29,229 nt of DNA from JBDHZU01 sp039812085 (GCA_039812085.1 JBDHZU010000008.1:1-29229); one strand, 5' to 3'; counted from the first letter of the stretch, positions 1 through 8,407 are shown. Numbers and translations: made by a program. Notes: generated from the letters alone by a model not told the origin.

Positions 1-570
1 AAACAACGTGTTGGCAAATCGCAGATACAGCAGGTCAAGAACGGGTTCCTTGCCGAGGTAGTGATCGAGGCGGAAGATCTGCTCTTCTCGCATCAATCCG
101 TGCAGGGTGTCGTTGAGCTTCTCTGCGGTGTCCAGGCTGGTGCCGAAGGGCTTCTCGAACACGATGCGAGCGTCGCCACCGAGTAGACCTGCGGCAGAAA
201 GTTGCTGGGCCACCACTACGAACAGGCCAGGAGGAATCTCCAGGTAGAAGGTCGCTGCATTGGCTCCGTGAACCGCATCGGCGATTCGGGAGTACAAACC
301 CGGGTCGGTGAAGTCACCGTGGATGTAGGACAACCGATTAGCCAATCGGGTGAACACTTCCTCGTCCACGGAACCCTCGACATTCTCAATGCACTCGTGG
401 GCGTGTGCCTTGAGCTGATCGAGCGTCCAGTCATCGAAAGCGACTGTGACGATGGGCGTGTAGAGCATTCCTCGTTGTTCCAATCGGTACAACGAAGGCA
501 GCGTCATCTTCTTTGCGAGGTCGCCAGTGATACCGAAGATCACCAACAGATCCGACGCTTGCAATGCCAT
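1..570 (-). CDS. zwf: Glucose-6-phosphate dehydrogenase, N-terminal part (cut by window edge)
   Basis: Catalyses the first oxidative pentose-phosphate step, glucose 6-phosphate to 6-phosphogluconolactone with NADP reduction. The 190 visible codons start ALQASDLLVIFGITGDLAKK, where GITGDLAKK is the family's GxxGDLxxK nucleotide-binding motif. RIVFEKPFG and the substrate-binding FRLDHYLGKE follow in the expected order. The frame stays open to base 1, so the C-terminal part lies outside the window. The ATG at 570 is preferred because AAAGG lies about 8 nt upstream; an in-frame ATG at 588 is the alternative and has a poorer site. It is divergent from gnd, which catalyses the next dehydrogenase step. 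Mycobacterium also keeps a zwf and a gnd side by side. The family assignment is certain; the start is less so. Confidence 0.93.
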   Translation of the reverse strand, partial: MALQASDLLVIFGITGDLAKKMTLPSLYRLEQRGMLYTPIVTVAFDDWTLDQLKAHAHECIENVEGSVDEEVFTRLANRLSYIHGDFTDPGLYSRIADAVHGANAATFYLEIPPGLFVVVAQQLSAAGLLGGDARIVFEKPFGTSLDTAEKLNDTLHGLMREEQIFRLDHYLGKEPVLDLLYLRFANTLF

Positions 571-665
571 CAGGCCCGCCTTTCCCATAGTCTCGCCGCG
601 ACACTAGCGAGGACAAAGGCATGGATGCCCTTTGTAACTCGCCCAATGGATCGCATGGAGGAACA

Positions 666-1706
666 GTGGCTGCGGAACAGTCGATTCAATTAGGAATGGT
701 CGGCCTGGGCCGAATGGGCGCGAACATCGTTCGCCGAATCATGCGCGACGGCCACACGGCTGTTGTGTTCGATACAAACCCAGAGGTTGTGGCACAACTG
801 GAGTCAGAAGGTGCGATCGGCGCGAACTCGTTGGAAGAGTTCGTCGAGAAGCTGGAGAAGCCACGCAACGCGTGGATCATGGTTCCGGCTGGTGCCATCA
901 CCGATTCTGTGATCACCCAGTTGGCCGAATTGCTCGAAGACGGCGACACCATCATCGATGGCGGTAACTCGTACTACCGCGACGACATTCGTCACGCCAA
1001 GGCGCTGGCCGAAAAGGGTCTGCACTTCATCGACTGTGGAACCTCCGGTGGTGTGTGGGGCCTAGAGCGCGGCTACTGCCTGATGATCGGTGGCGAAGAC
1101 CAACAGGTGAATCACCTCGGCCCGATCTGGCAGTCCATTGCCCCCGGCAACATGAAGGACACCGTGGAGCGCACTGTGGGTCGCGACGGTGACTACACGC
1201 CAGAAGAAGAAGGCTGGTTGCACTGCGGCCCCAACGGTGCCGGTCACTTCGTGAAGATGGTTCACAACGGCATCGAGTACGCCATGATGTCTGCCTTCGC
1301 TGAAGGTCTGAACATCATCAAGAACGCTGATGCAGGCAAGGTCAAGCGCGATCAAGACGCCGAGACCGCACCGCTGGAGCATCCGGAGTACTACCAGTAC
1401 GACATCGACGTATCGAAGGTGGCCGAGGTATGGCGCCGCGGTTCCGTCGTCGGTTCCTGGCTGCTGGATCTCACCGCGAATGCGTTGCTGGAAGATCCAG
1501 AACTCACCGAGTTCAGCGGCCGCGTGTCCGACTCCGGTGAAGGCCGCTGGACCAACATCGCGGCTATTGAAGAAGGTGTTCCGGCTGCCGTGCTCACTGC
1601 CTCGCTCTACGCCCGATTCTCATCGCAGGGCAAGGCATTGTTCGCCGACAAGATCCAGTCCGCTCAGCGCAAGCAGTTCGGTGGACACGACGAGAAGAAG
1701 GACTAG
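666..1706 (+). CDS. gnd: 6-phosphogluconate dehydrogenase, decarboxylating (short type)
   Basis: Oxidatively decarboxylates 6-phosphogluconate to ribulose 5-phosphate. From the GTG at 666 the protein has 346 residues, the length of the short Gnd class rather than the roughly 470-residue E. coli type. The N-terminal Rossmann motif is GMVGLGRMGANIV (from residue 10). Next come IIDGGNSYYRDD, the GTSGGVWGLERGYC substrate segment, and GHFVKMVHNGIEY with the catalytic lysine. GTG 666 has GGAGG 4 nt upstream and puts the Rossmann motif near the N terminus, as is usual. An in-frame ATG at 621 has GAGG at 8 nt and would add 15 residues, so it cannot be excluded. The gene is divergent from zwf and is followed by a hairpin before the convergent mshC. 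Confidence 0.93.
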   Translation: MAAEQSIQLGMVGLGRMGANIVRRIMRDGHTAVVFDTNPEVVAQLESEGAIGANSLEEFVEKLEKPRNAWIMVPAGAITDSVITQLAELLEDGDTIIDGGNSYYRDDIRHAKALAEKGLHFIDCGTSGGVWGLERGYCLMIGGEDQQVNHLGPIWQSIAPGNMKDTVERTVGRDGDYTPEEEGWLHCGPNGAGHFVKMVHNGIEYAMMSAFAEGLNIIKNADAGKVKRDQDAETAPLEHPEYYQYDIDVSKVAEVWRRGSVVGSWLLDLTANALLEDPELTEFSGRVSDSGEGRWTNIAAIEEGVPAAVLTASLYARFSSQGKALFADKIQSAQRKQFGGHDEKKD

Positions 1707-1731
1707 TTCTCGCAGATTTCACGCTCGATTC

Positions 1732-1760
1732 GGCGTCACGACCCTTTCGGTTGTGGCGCC
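1732..1760. terminator. Hairpin between convergent gnd and mshC
   Basis: A 12-bp stem (arms 1732-1743 and 1749-1760, two G-T wobbles) closes a 5-nt CTTTC loop in the 62-bp gap between the two stop codons. Neither side has a clear T tract, so it is either a non-canonical bidirectional terminator or an mRNA 3'-end structure. Confidence 0.5.
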
Positions 1761-1768
1761 GTTCGGCG

Positions 1769-2998
1769 TTAGAGGGCAACTCCGAGCAGTGCATCCAGCA
1801 TGCGGGCGATAACGCCGGGAGCTGCCGGGTCATCTCCCCCACGTACCCGTTGGTCCACTACCCATCGATCAACCGCAGCAAGCGCAATCGGAGCATTGAG
1901 GTCATCAGCCAACGCCTTGCGTACTGCCGTCAAGGTTCGTTCGGCCGGTGGGCCAGTCGGTGGAGCTAGTGCTTCCCGCCACAACGTCAGCCGTCGCTCG
2001 GCAGCCTCTAGATCAGCCGGGGTGTATTCCCAGTCACTGCGGTAGTGATGAGCCAAGAGCATGAGTCGGATCGCGACAGGATCGCGACCTTCTCGTCGTA
2101 GAGCACTCACCAGGACGAGATTCCCCAGTGATTTGCTCATCTTCTCGCCCTGGTAGGCAACCATTCCGGAATGCATCCAGTGGCGGGCATACGGCCATTC
2201 CTCGGTCAGCACATGGCCGAGCGAGGCGGACATATCGTGATGCGGAAATACCAAGTCGCTGCCACCGGCTTGGACATCAAATCCAGTGTCAATCGTGCTC
2301 TTGGCAATCGCGACGCATTCGATGTGCCATCCCGGACGACCAGCTCCGAAAGGGGCCTCCCAGCTTGGTTCGCCTGCTCGTTCAGCGCGCCACAGCAGAC
2401 AATCCAACGGGTGTCGCTTGCCGGGCCGGTCAGGGTCTCCCCCACGTTCACCGAATATCGCCAGGCGTTGGTCATCGTTCATGTCAGCCGAGAGCAACCC
2501 GAAGCGATCGTCGTGACTGATGTCGAAGTACCAGTCGTCATCCACTTGGTAGGCAGCGCCACTATCGATCAGTTCTTTAACCGCATCGATGATCTGGCCC
2601 ATCGCCTCGCTGACTGATTCCAGATAGGTGGGAGGAACCACTCGAAGCGCTGTCATGTCCTCGCGGAACAGGTCCATCTGCTCAGTGGCTAGTTCACGCC
2701 AATCACGGCTGGTGGCCGCCGCGCGTTCAAGTAGCGGATCGTCGACATCGGTGACGTTCTCGACGTAGTGGACATCGTGACCACTGTCATGCAGCGCACG
2801 CACCAACAGGTCGAAGCCGACGTACGTGTTGGCATGGCCCAGATGGGTTGCGTCATAGGGGGTAATGCCACACACATAGAGACGGGCGGGGTCACCTGGT
2901 GCCACCGGCTCGAGTTCTCCCGTCGCCGAGTCATGTAAGCGCACCTCTAGCCCTTCACCGGGCAGGGTGGGCAGTGAGACGGTCGGCCAAGAGTGCAC
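1769..2998 (-). CDS. mshC: L-cysteine:1D-myo-inositol 2-amino-2-deoxy-alpha-D-glucopyranoside ligase (mycothiol synthesis)
   Basis: Joins cysteine to GlcN-inositol using ATP, the penultimate step of mycothiol synthesis in Actinobacteria. The 409-residue protein has the class I cysteinyl-tRNA synthetase fold. It shows YVCGITPYDATHLGHA (zinc cysteine plus HIGH-like motif), GWHIECVAIA, FPHHDMS and KMSKS, without a tRNA-binding tail. The HSWPTV start and ERGGDPDRPGK separate MshC from CysS. The start is GTG at 2998 and no good Shine-Dalgarno site is visible. It is last in the operon 5137 to 1769, 76 bp after the SCO1664-type gene; linkage of mshC to that gene group is common in Actinobacteria. 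Confidence 0.95.
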   Translation of the reverse strand: MHSWPTVSLPTLPGEGLEVRLHDSATGELEPVAPGDPARLYVCGITPYDATHLGHANTYVGFDLLVRALHDSGHDVHYVENVTDVDDPLLERAAATSRDWRELATEQMDLFREDMTALRVVPPTYLESVSEAMGQIIDAVKELIDSGAAYQVDDDWYFDISHDDRFGLLSADMNDDQRLAIFGERGGDPDRPGKRHPLDCLLWRAERAGEPSWEAPFGAGRPGWHIECVAIAKSTIDTGFDVQAGGSDLVFPHHDMSASLGHVLTEEWPYARHWMHSGMVAYQGEKMSKSLGNLVLVSALRREGRDPVAIRLMLLAHHYRSDWEYTPADLEAAERRLTLWREALAPPTGPPAERTLTAVRKALADDLNAPIALAAVDRWVVDQRVRGGDDPAAPGVIARMLDALLGVAL

Positions 2999-3074
2999 CG
3001 GACGACGATAGGCGATCTACGACGCAAGCGACGAATGGGACTCACCACAGGAGTTACGTCGACCCAGATCACGC

Positions 3075-3863
3075 CTAGAACAAAGGCCACGGCACAGCGG
3101 GCGAACCTACCGTCGGGCGGGGAAATACTCCAGCTGACAAGAGTTGTTCAGCGCGTTCGGCGGTGGCATCGATCTCTGCAACGGGTAGCAGTGTGTTCGT
3201 TTCTTCCGCGAATGCGTCGAAGTCATCGAGAAGTTTGGTCAGACCCGCTGTGACGTGTTCTGACAACGGTTGGTCAGCGAATCCCCAGAACACAGTGCGA
3301 AGTTTGGGTTCGAGATGGAAAGTCAGGCCGTGGTCAATTCCGGCAAGGGTGCCGTGAGCTGACAACACATGGCCTGCTTTGCGATCGGCGTTATTCGCAA
3401 CGACATCGAAGGCGCAGAGCAGTTCGAGTGCTGGAGTACGCGGATGACTGACGACCACGGGCTGGTCATTCTCGTCATAGGCGTGCAAGACCACCGACCA
3501 GTCAGTGGGTTGTTGACCCGGCGGTGTCACGGACACGACGTCAACCGAGGAATCGTCCCCCCACCACTGCTGCACCATTCCTGGACCTGCCGGCCCGTCC
3601 TCGCGCCACACAGTGGCCGGAACCAGCCCGAAGTCCAACGCAGCATCAAGGTGCGCGGCCGCAACCTCACGCTTGGCCAGAGTCTGCGCGGGAAAGTCCC
3701 ACAAGGGACGTTCTCCGGCAACGGGTTTATAGACCGCAATCTGTTCTGGCGTGAGGTCGTCGTCAGGTGACCAATCCCCTAATGCCACAACGAGCGCATT
3801 GTTGGTGGAACCCGGAAGTCGACCAATGACCGAAAGTGCGCTGTGCAGCAGAGGTGACGTCAT
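3075..3863 (-). CDS. SCO1664 family protein, PI3/PI4-kinase-like fold
   Basis: A 262-residue actinobacterial protein of unknown substrate, distantly related to phosphatidylinositol kinases. Visible kinase-like elements are AVYKPVAGERPLWDFP with a possible ATP-binding lysine near residue 46, a catalytic-loop-like FDVVANNADRKAGH (about 153-166), and GIDHGLTFH with a DFG-like aspartate near 177. The ATG at 3863 is chosen because it overlaps the DUF3090 stop as ATGA, which indicates translational coupling. It also gives the family-like N terminus MTSPLLHSALSVIGRL. An upstream ATG at 3935 would overlap DUF3090 by 76 nt and is unlikely. With the DUF3090 and MSMEG_4193-type genes it forms an actinobacterial trio of unknown function. 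Confidence 0.88.
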   Translation of the reverse strand: MTSPLLHSALSVIGRLPGSTNNALVVALGDWSPDDDLTPEQIAVYKPVAGERPLWDFPAQTLAKREVAAAHLDAALDFGLVPATVWREDGPAGPGMVQQWWGDDSSVDVVSVTPPGQQPTDWSVVLHAYDENDQPVVVSHPRTPALELLCAFDVVANNADRKAGHVLSAHGTLAGIDHGLTFHLEPKLRTVFWGFADQPLSEHVTAGLTKLLDDFDAFAEETNTLLPVAEIDATAERAEQLLSAGVFPRPTVGSPAVPWPLF

Positions 3864-4411
3864 CGACGTCGGTATCCATTGGCCCGTGGGCAGATGTGTC
3901 CATCGGGGTCCAACGGCAAGTGGCAAAAGGGGCATGGGGGTCGTCCTGCCGCAACGACAGACGCTGTCCGAGTCGCGAACTGGCGAGCATGTGTGGCGCT
4001 GATACGAACTCGCAGCACCGGTGGTGCATGCGGGTCGGAATCGTCCTCAATGTCGGGAACTTCATCAACCGGACCTGCGTGCGCTTCCACCACAACCTGA
4101 TCGGTCTGTGGGTTCCACCCCAACCCGAGAGCACCCGCACGGAAATCTTCGCTGATGGGTGCGGTTAGCGGATCGAGGTCGGGGACGAGACCCAGATCTT
4201 CGATCACCACTTCTGGATGCCGTCGAGAAACTTCATCCAGCAGTTCGACGATCTTTTCCGCCAGCAGGGCCGCTTGCTCTTTCTCGATTGCCACCGTGGT
4301 GACCCGTTGGGCATCTTGTGCCTGCAGGTAGAAGGCGCGTGATCCAGGCTCGCCAACTGTGCCGACCACAAATCGGTCGGGCGGATCGAAGAGCATGACG
4401 TCGCGCGGCAC
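3860..4411 (-). CDS. DUF3090 family protein with C-terminal zinc-ribbon-like motif
   Basis: A 183-residue protein of the DUF3090 family, function unknown. The N-terminal half (DPPDRFVVGTVGEPGSRAFYLQ) is a compact alpha/beta region. The C terminus carries CPFCHLPLDPDGHICPRANG, a CxxC...H.C arrangement typical of a small zinc-binding knuckle, and ends NGYRRR as in other members. It starts 9 nt after the phosphatase stop, and its TGA overlaps the ATG of the kinase-like gene by 4 nt, so the three are almost certainly co-translated. The conserved metal knuckle suggests a role in binding nucleic acid or protein (inference). Confidence 0.9.
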   Translation of the reverse strand: MPRDVMLFDPPDRFVVGTVGEPGSRAFYLQAQDAQRVTTVAIEKEQAALLAEKIVELLDEVSRRHPEVVIEDLGLVPDLDPLTAPISEDFRAGALGLGWNPQTDQVVVEAHAGPVDEVPDIEDDSDPHAPPVLRVRISATHARQFATRTASVVAAGRPPCPFCHLPLDPDGHICPRANGYRRR

Positions 4412-4420
4412 AGATTCACT

Positions 4421-5137
4421 CTATGCGTCTTGTCCCCGGCGTCCACCACCTCCGCCGAGGGTATGAATGCCATCTTCTGGTTCTGACTCGACGTCAGTGG
4501 CCAGTTGAGGAATAAGTCGAGTCACGTCTCCCCCGGTGTCATTGACCCGCTCGACAGCGATCGAACCATCATGGAAGTTCAACACCGAAAGGGAACCGGG
4601 ATCCACCACGATGCGTTGGAACTTGTCGAAAGGCAGTCCGAAAGCATCAGCCAAAATGCTCTTAATGATGTCCGCGTGACTGATCAGAGCGACGATAGCT
4701 TCTGCCCCGTTCTCTTGCGCAGCACGATCTGCCCAATCCTTGGTGGCGGCAACAGCACGAGCTTGTGACTGCAACATGGACTCACCGCCAGGAAAAGTAA
4801 CGCTGGATGGGCTTTCTTGTACCCGCGCAAATAAGGGCTCTGCCTGCAGTGACTTCAGGGTTCGTCCAGACCATTGCCCGTAGTCACATTCGATGAGGCG
4901 CTCATCCTTGACTCGATGTAAACCATGTCCATGCCACAGCGGTTCTGCAGTTTCGACTGTTCGTTGTAACGGACTGGCGACGACGTGAGTCAACGGCACC
5001 ACAGCCAGACGCTCAGCTAATCCACGTGCCTGAGTCCATCCGGTGTCGTCCAAACCGACCCCAGGAGTTCGTCCGGCCAACACTCCACTGGCGTTGGCTG
5101 TCGTTCTCCCATGCCGAATGAGCAGAACCGTGGTCAT
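4421..5137 (-). CDS. MSMEG_4193-family histidine phosphatase / putative phosphomutase
   Basis: A 238-residue member of the phosphoglycerate-mutase-like histidine phosphatase superfamily. TTVLLIRHGRTTAN holds the phospho-accepting histidine (RHG) at the N terminus. ASPLQRTVETAEP, ECDYGQWSGR and ISHADIIKSIL supply the remaining active-site arginine, glutamate and second histidine. The C-terminal 40 residues are a low-complexity Gly/acidic tail (DGIHTLGGGGGRRGQDA). It is the first gene of the operon running to mshC. Pairing with a kinase-like protein suggests opposing phosphotransfer on one substrate (inference; the substrate is unknown). A TAGGCT hexamer 8 nt before the ATG may be the promoter -10 of a leaderless transcript. 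Confidence 0.9.
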   Translation of the reverse strand: MTTVLLIRHGRTTANASGVLAGRTPGVGLDDTGWTQARGLAERLAVVPLTHVVASPLQRTVETAEPLWHGHGLHRVKDERLIECDYGQWSGRTLKSLQAEPLFARVQESPSSVTFPGGESMLQSQARAVAATKDWADRAAQENGAEAIVALISHADIIKSILADAFGLPFDKFQRIVVDPGSLSVLNFHDGSIAVERVNDTGGDVTRLIPQLATDVESEPEDGIHTLGGGGGRRGQDA

Positions 5138-5145
5138 GGTTATCG

Positions 5146-5151
5146 AGCCTA
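5146..5151 (-). promoter_or_regulatory. Possible -10 hexamer (TAGGCT) of the phosphatase-DUF3090-SCO1664-mshC operon
   Basis: TANNNT hexamer with an 8-nt spacer to the ATG at 5137. It lies inside the interrupted palindrome GAGCC-TAG-GGCTC (5145-5157) in the divergent gap before the corA-like gene. Confidence 0.35.
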
Positions 5152-5200
5152 GGGCTCTGGCCAGTCGGAAGCATGCCTCGTCAGGTGGCCTTACTCATCG

Positions 5201-6241
5201 GTGATCCGACACGATGACTGCGTGATCACAGTCATGGGTGTGTACAGCAAAGGGGTCAGCGTCCATGATCCTGCTGTCGGAACGGCTACGAACATCACTG
5301 AACTTGGGGTCGACGATGCCCAGTTCAACGAACTTGCCCAACGGGTATCGGCGTTGGAAGAAGGGTTTGCTTGGCTTTCGTTAGTGAACCCGACAGATGC
5401 TGAAGCTGCCTGTATTGCCGGGCTTTACGAACTCGATCCCTTTCAAGTAGACGACGCAATGAACGTTCGTCAGCGCGCAAAGGTGGAAGTCGAATCACAC
5501 AATGCGTTCACTGTGATGAAGGTGCTCGACTATGTCGAAGCAACCTCCGATATCGAGACCAGTCAAATCTCGTGCTTTGTCGGGCATGGGTTTACTGTCA
5601 CCATCACCCTGGGGCGCACCGACATTCTCACCGAGACTCAGCAGCGACTTGTCGACGGCAATCTGGCAAGACAAATCGGGGCTACTGCGGTCTGTCATGC
5701 GGTGTTGGACACGGTGGTGGATCAGTACCTCGCCGTGGTTGACGAAATTTCCGTTGATGTGGAGAACCTGGAAGATCGGGTCTTCTCCCCTGAACGAACC
5801 GACGACTCTGCAGACCTCTATGAACTCAAGCGAGAAAACCTTGAGATCAAACGCGCCATCGCGCCGCTGGTTCCTATGGCATCCATGGTGATGAACGACC
5901 AGCTCACCGAAATGCGGAAGAACTTTCGACCTCACTTCCGGGATATCTCCGATCACCTACTGCGCGCTAATGACACGGTTGAGAACAACGATCAGTTGAT
6001 GGGCTCGATGCTGCAGGCGTCCAATGCTCGGCAGGAACTGCAACAAAACACTGATATGCGCAAGATCTCTGCCTACGTCGCGATCCTTGCGGTGCCCACG
6101 ATGATCGCCGGCATCTATGGCATGAACTTTGATGACATGCCAGAACTGCATGAGAAGTGGGGTTACCCCGTCGTCTTGGTTGTGATGCTCATGTTGTGTG
6201 GAGTCTTGTACTGGCGATTCAAGAAATCCAAGTGGCTCTAA
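5201..6241 (+). CDS. corA: CorA-like magnesium/divalent cation transporter
   Basis: A 346-residue membrane channel of the CorA family. A long soluble N-terminal region is followed by a helical stalk (about 180-285) and two C-terminal membrane segments. The first segment ends in the signature YGMNFDDMPEL, whose GMN motif forms the outer pore; the second is YPVVLVVMLMLCGVLYW, with a basic KKSKWL tail inside the cell. The GTG at 5201 is a tentative start because ribosome-site support is weak (AGGTGG about 12 nt away); GTG 5222 and ATG 5234 are alternatives. It is divergent from the phosphatase operon. Its stop overlaps the uppP stop by 4 nt. Confidence 0.92.
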   Translation: MIRHDDCVITVMGVYSKGVSVHDPAVGTATNITELGVDDAQFNELAQRVSALEEGFAWLSLVNPTDAEAACIAGLYELDPFQVDDAMNVRQRAKVEVESHNAFTVMKVLDYVEATSDIETSQISCFVGHGFTVTITLGRTDILTETQQRLVDGNLARQIGATAVCHAVLDTVVDQYLAVVDEISVDVENLEDRVFSPERTDDSADLYELKRENLEIKRAIAPLVPMASMVMNDQLTEMRKNFRPHFRDISDHLLRANDTVENNDQLMGSMLQASNARQELQQNTDMRKISAYVAILAVPTMIAGIYGMNFDDMPELHEKWGYPVVLVVMLMLCGVLYWRFKKSKWL

Positions 6242-7065
6242 CTCACACCGCTGCTCAACACTCCCGCACCCAAAAGTGCGAAAACAAGCAGTCCGACGAT
6301 GACGCGGTACACCGTGAACACCAGCACGCTATGGCTGGTCAGCCACTTGAGCAACCAGGCAATCGAGGCGTAGCCGACCACGAAAGACACGATCGTGGCA
6401 ATGATGGTGGGCCCCCAGGGAACTGACCCGTCCGCACCAATGTCCTTGAGTTCATACAAGCCAGACAACACGACGGCGGGGATCGACAACAAGAACGAGA
6501 ATCGGGCTGCGTCTTCTCGCTTGTAGCCCAGGAATCGTCCTGCAGTGATGGTCGCACCCGAACGTGAGACACCGGGAATCAAGGCGAGCATCTGCGCCAA
6601 CCCGAACATGATGGAATCACGCATCGTCAGGTCATGGTCACCCTTCTCATCCGCTGACGTCTTGTCCGCAAACCACAGCAACAAACCGAAGACGATGAGC
6701 ATCGTTGCGGTGAGTGGCAAGTAGCGAGCGATCGTTTTGATCTGGTCAGAAAAGATCAGTCCCGCCAGGCTGATGGGGATGGTGGCGACGATGACGTACC
6801 ACCCCATACGAGCATCCAGAGTTCCCCGTAGTTCCGGGGTCCACAAGCTTCGCGTCCAGGCCACGGCAATGCGCAGGATGTCGCGCCAGAAGAACAGCAG
6901 GACTGCTGCCATCGTCCCTAGCTGGATAACGGCAGTGAATGAGGCACCTGGATCTGGCCAGCCGAACAACTGCGGAACGATGAAAAGGTGGCCGGAACTG
7001 GAGATGGGAAGAAACTCGGTCAATCCCTGCACAATCCCTAACAGGATCGCCTCGAAAAGGCTCAT
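6238..7065 (-). CDS. uppP: Undecaprenyl-diphosphatase
   Basis: Dephosphorylates undecaprenyl diphosphate to recycle the lipid carrier for peptidoglycan and wall polymers, and can confer bacitracin resistance. The 275-residue integral membrane protein has both family signatures: GLTEFLPISSSGHL near the N terminus with the conserved glutamate, and PGVSRSGATITAGRFLGY with the catalytic serine and arginine. About eight hydrophobic helices are visible. The ATG at 7065 (MSLFEAILLGIVQG) matches the family N terminus and has GGAG about 11 nt upstream; an ATG at 7083 would add six residues. Its stop overlaps that of the convergent corA-like gene. The link uppP to aldo/keto reductase to DUF5703 recurs in Actinobacteria. 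Confidence 0.96.
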   Translation of the reverse strand: MSLFEAILLGIVQGLTEFLPISSSGHLFIVPQLFGWPDPGASFTAVIQLGTMAAVLLFFWRDILRIAVAWTRSLWTPELRGTLDARMGWYVIVATIPISLAGLIFSDQIKTIARYLPLTATMLIVFGLLLWFADKTSADEKGDHDLTMRDSIMFGLAQMLALIPGVSRSGATITAGRFLGYKREDAARFSFLLSIPAVVLSGLYELKDIGADGSVPWGPTIIATIVSFVVGYASIAWLLKWLTSHSVLVFTVYRVIVGLLVFALLGAGVLSSGVS

Positions 7066-7149
7066 AAGTTGGCCAGCTCCCATTCGTCGTCACGCTTGTC
7101 AGGCTGATCGGCCCACAGGTTCATCGCCTGGCGTGGCGGCGACTTTATA

Positions 7150-7166
7150 CCCGTTCGGTTAACGGG
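7150..7166. promoter_or_regulatory. Inverted repeat CCCGTT-N5-AACGGG in the uppP / aldo-keto reductase divergent gap
   Basis: Perfect 6-bp arms with a 5-bp spacer, 32 bp before the reductase ATG. The size and place suit a repressor operator or a small hairpin; no regulator gene is nearby. Confidence 0.3.
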
Positions 7167-7185
7167 AATCGCAACGACGCCGATG

Positions 7186-7191
7186 TACCGT
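7186..7191 (+). promoter_or_regulatory. Possible -10 hexamer (TACCGT) of the aldo/keto reductase gene
   Basis: TANNNT hexamer exactly 6 nt before the ATG at 7198, so the transcript would start at or next to the start codon. Confidence 0.4.
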
Positions 7192-7197
7192 GACGGG

Positions 7198-8178
7198 ATG
7201 GAACAGCGGGCATTGGGAAGCAGCGGTTTACGGGTTGGACGACTTGCTCTCGGCACGATGACGTGGGGCCGGGACACAGATGAACACGAGGCCCGTGAGC
7301 AACTTGGGGCTTTCGTCGGAGCTGGTGGCAACCTCATCGACACCGCCGATATCTACAACGAAGGCGATGCCGAGCGACTCCTTGGACGCCTCTTGGCAGA
7401 GGGGTCGCACCGGGACTTGCTCATCGCATCCAAGGCCGGATCGCGTCCTGGTACGGCTCGCCGCTTCGACGGTTCTCGTCGTCACCTGCTCAACTCGCTA
7501 GAAGGTTCCCTGCGTCGCCTCGGTCGAGACACGATTGACCTGTGGCAACTGCACGCATGGGACTCATGGACTCCCCTGGACGAGACGCTGGCTGCTATCG
7601 ATGCAGCCGTCACCAGCGGAAAGGTCCGCTACGTCGGGGTATCGAACTATTCCGGCTGGCAGTTGACACAAGCGGCGACGATCCAGTCCCTCTCAGGCGT
7701 TGCCCCCATCGTTGCGGCTCAGCAGGAGTACTCACTGGTGCAGCGCGGTATCGAGCGCGAAGTCATTCCGGCGGCAGACGCACTTGGTGTCGGAGTGTTG
7801 CCCTGGTCGCCACTTGGACGTGGCGTCCTGTCCGGCAAATACCGGTCGAGCACGCCAGCTGATTCACGAGCAGCTAATCCGGCCTACAGCACTTTCGTTT
7901 CTCCGTACCTGGGGGAAGATTCCCGAGCCGTTGTGGATGCAGTCTGCACCGCAGCACAAGGACTCGACGCGACTCCGATTGAAGTTGCCATCGCTTGGGT
8001 CAGAGACCAACCCGGCGTGGTGGCACCCATCCTTGGACCACGGACTGCCGCCCAACTACATGGTGCGTTGGAGAGCGAGAAGCTTGAGCTTCCGATCGCC
8101 CTACGGCAGGCGCTGGATGACGTGTCTCGACCAGAGAAGAGCTATCCCGAATACGGGTGGAACCAACGGCAGGTGTGA
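7198..8178 (+). CDS. Aldo/keto reductase
   Basis: A 326-residue NADPH-dependent oxidoreductase with a TIM-barrel fold; the substrate is unknown. The catalytic tetrad is visible: Asp and Tyr in LIDTADIYN, Lys in LIASKAG, and His in LWQLHAWD. Coenzyme-binding segments VRYVGVSNYSG, PWSPLGRGVLSGKY and the C-terminal PILGPRTAAQL follow. The ATG at 7198 (MEQRALGSSGLRVGRL) is the family-typical start and has a -10-like TACCGT 6 nt upstream; an ATG at 7183 would add five residues. The DUF5703 gene follows after 1 nt, so the two should be co-transcribed. Confidence 0.93.
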   Translation: MEQRALGSSGLRVGRLALGTMTWGRDTDEHEAREQLGAFVGAGGNLIDTADIYNEGDAERLLGRLLAEGSHRDLLIASKAGSRPGTARRFDGSRRHLLNSLEGSLRRLGRDTIDLWQLHAWDSWTPLDETLAAIDAAVTSGKVRYVGVSNYSGWQLTQAATIQSLSGVAPIVAAQQEYSLVQRGIEREVIPAADALGVGVLPWSPLGRGVLSGKYRSSTPADSRAANPAYSTFVSPYLGEDSRAVVDAVCTAAQGLDATPIEVAIAWVRDQPGVVAPILGPRTAAQLHGALESEKLELPIALRQALDDVSRPEKSYPEYGWNQRQV

Positions 8179-8179
8179 C

Positions 8180-8407
8180 ATGGCTCAGTTTGGGCGAAGC
8201 GATGCTCAGCGTCCCGATCAATGGGAGACGCGTGAAATCACGATGCCTGCACGAACCACGCGCCAAGAAGCCAAGACTCTGCTGACTGAGGCAGCCGAAT
8301 ACGGGCATTGGGAATTGGCTCGTTTGCGGGTCTATCGCGACGGGCGTCGCTGGGCACTCTTACGTCGGCGTCGGGTCAAGGTCGTGCTGAGCGACCAGTT
8401 CAGCTAA
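8180..8407 (+). CDS. DUF5703 family small protein
   Basis: A 75-residue basic protein, MAQFGRSDAQRPDQWETREI onward. The family core is WETREITMPARTTRQEA followed by AAEYGHWELARLRVYRDGRR and an arginine cluster (LRRRRVKV). The function is unknown; the family is small and actinobacterial and often lies next to this aldo/keto reductase. AGG lies 6 nt before the ATG and the reductase TGA ends 1 nt before it. Its TAA abuts the stop of the convergent M20 peptidase gene with no gap. Confidence 0.88.
   Translation: MAQFGRSDAQRPDQWETREITMPARTTRQEAKTLLTEAAEYGHWELARLRVYRDGRRWALLRRRRVKVVLSDQFS

Noticed and set aside
202..693. Long plus-strand open frame opposite zwf
   Set aside because: The minus strand here encodes clear glucose-6-phosphate dehydrogenase; the plus frame has no family features and runs into gnd.
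2171..2617. Plus-strand frame opposite mshC
   Set aside because: It lies opposite conserved MshC sequence and has no ribosome site or recognisable domain.
7700..8179. Upstream extension of the DUF5703 frame into the aldo/keto reductase gene
   Set aside because: The extension overlaps conserved reductase codons; the family start is the ATG at 8180.
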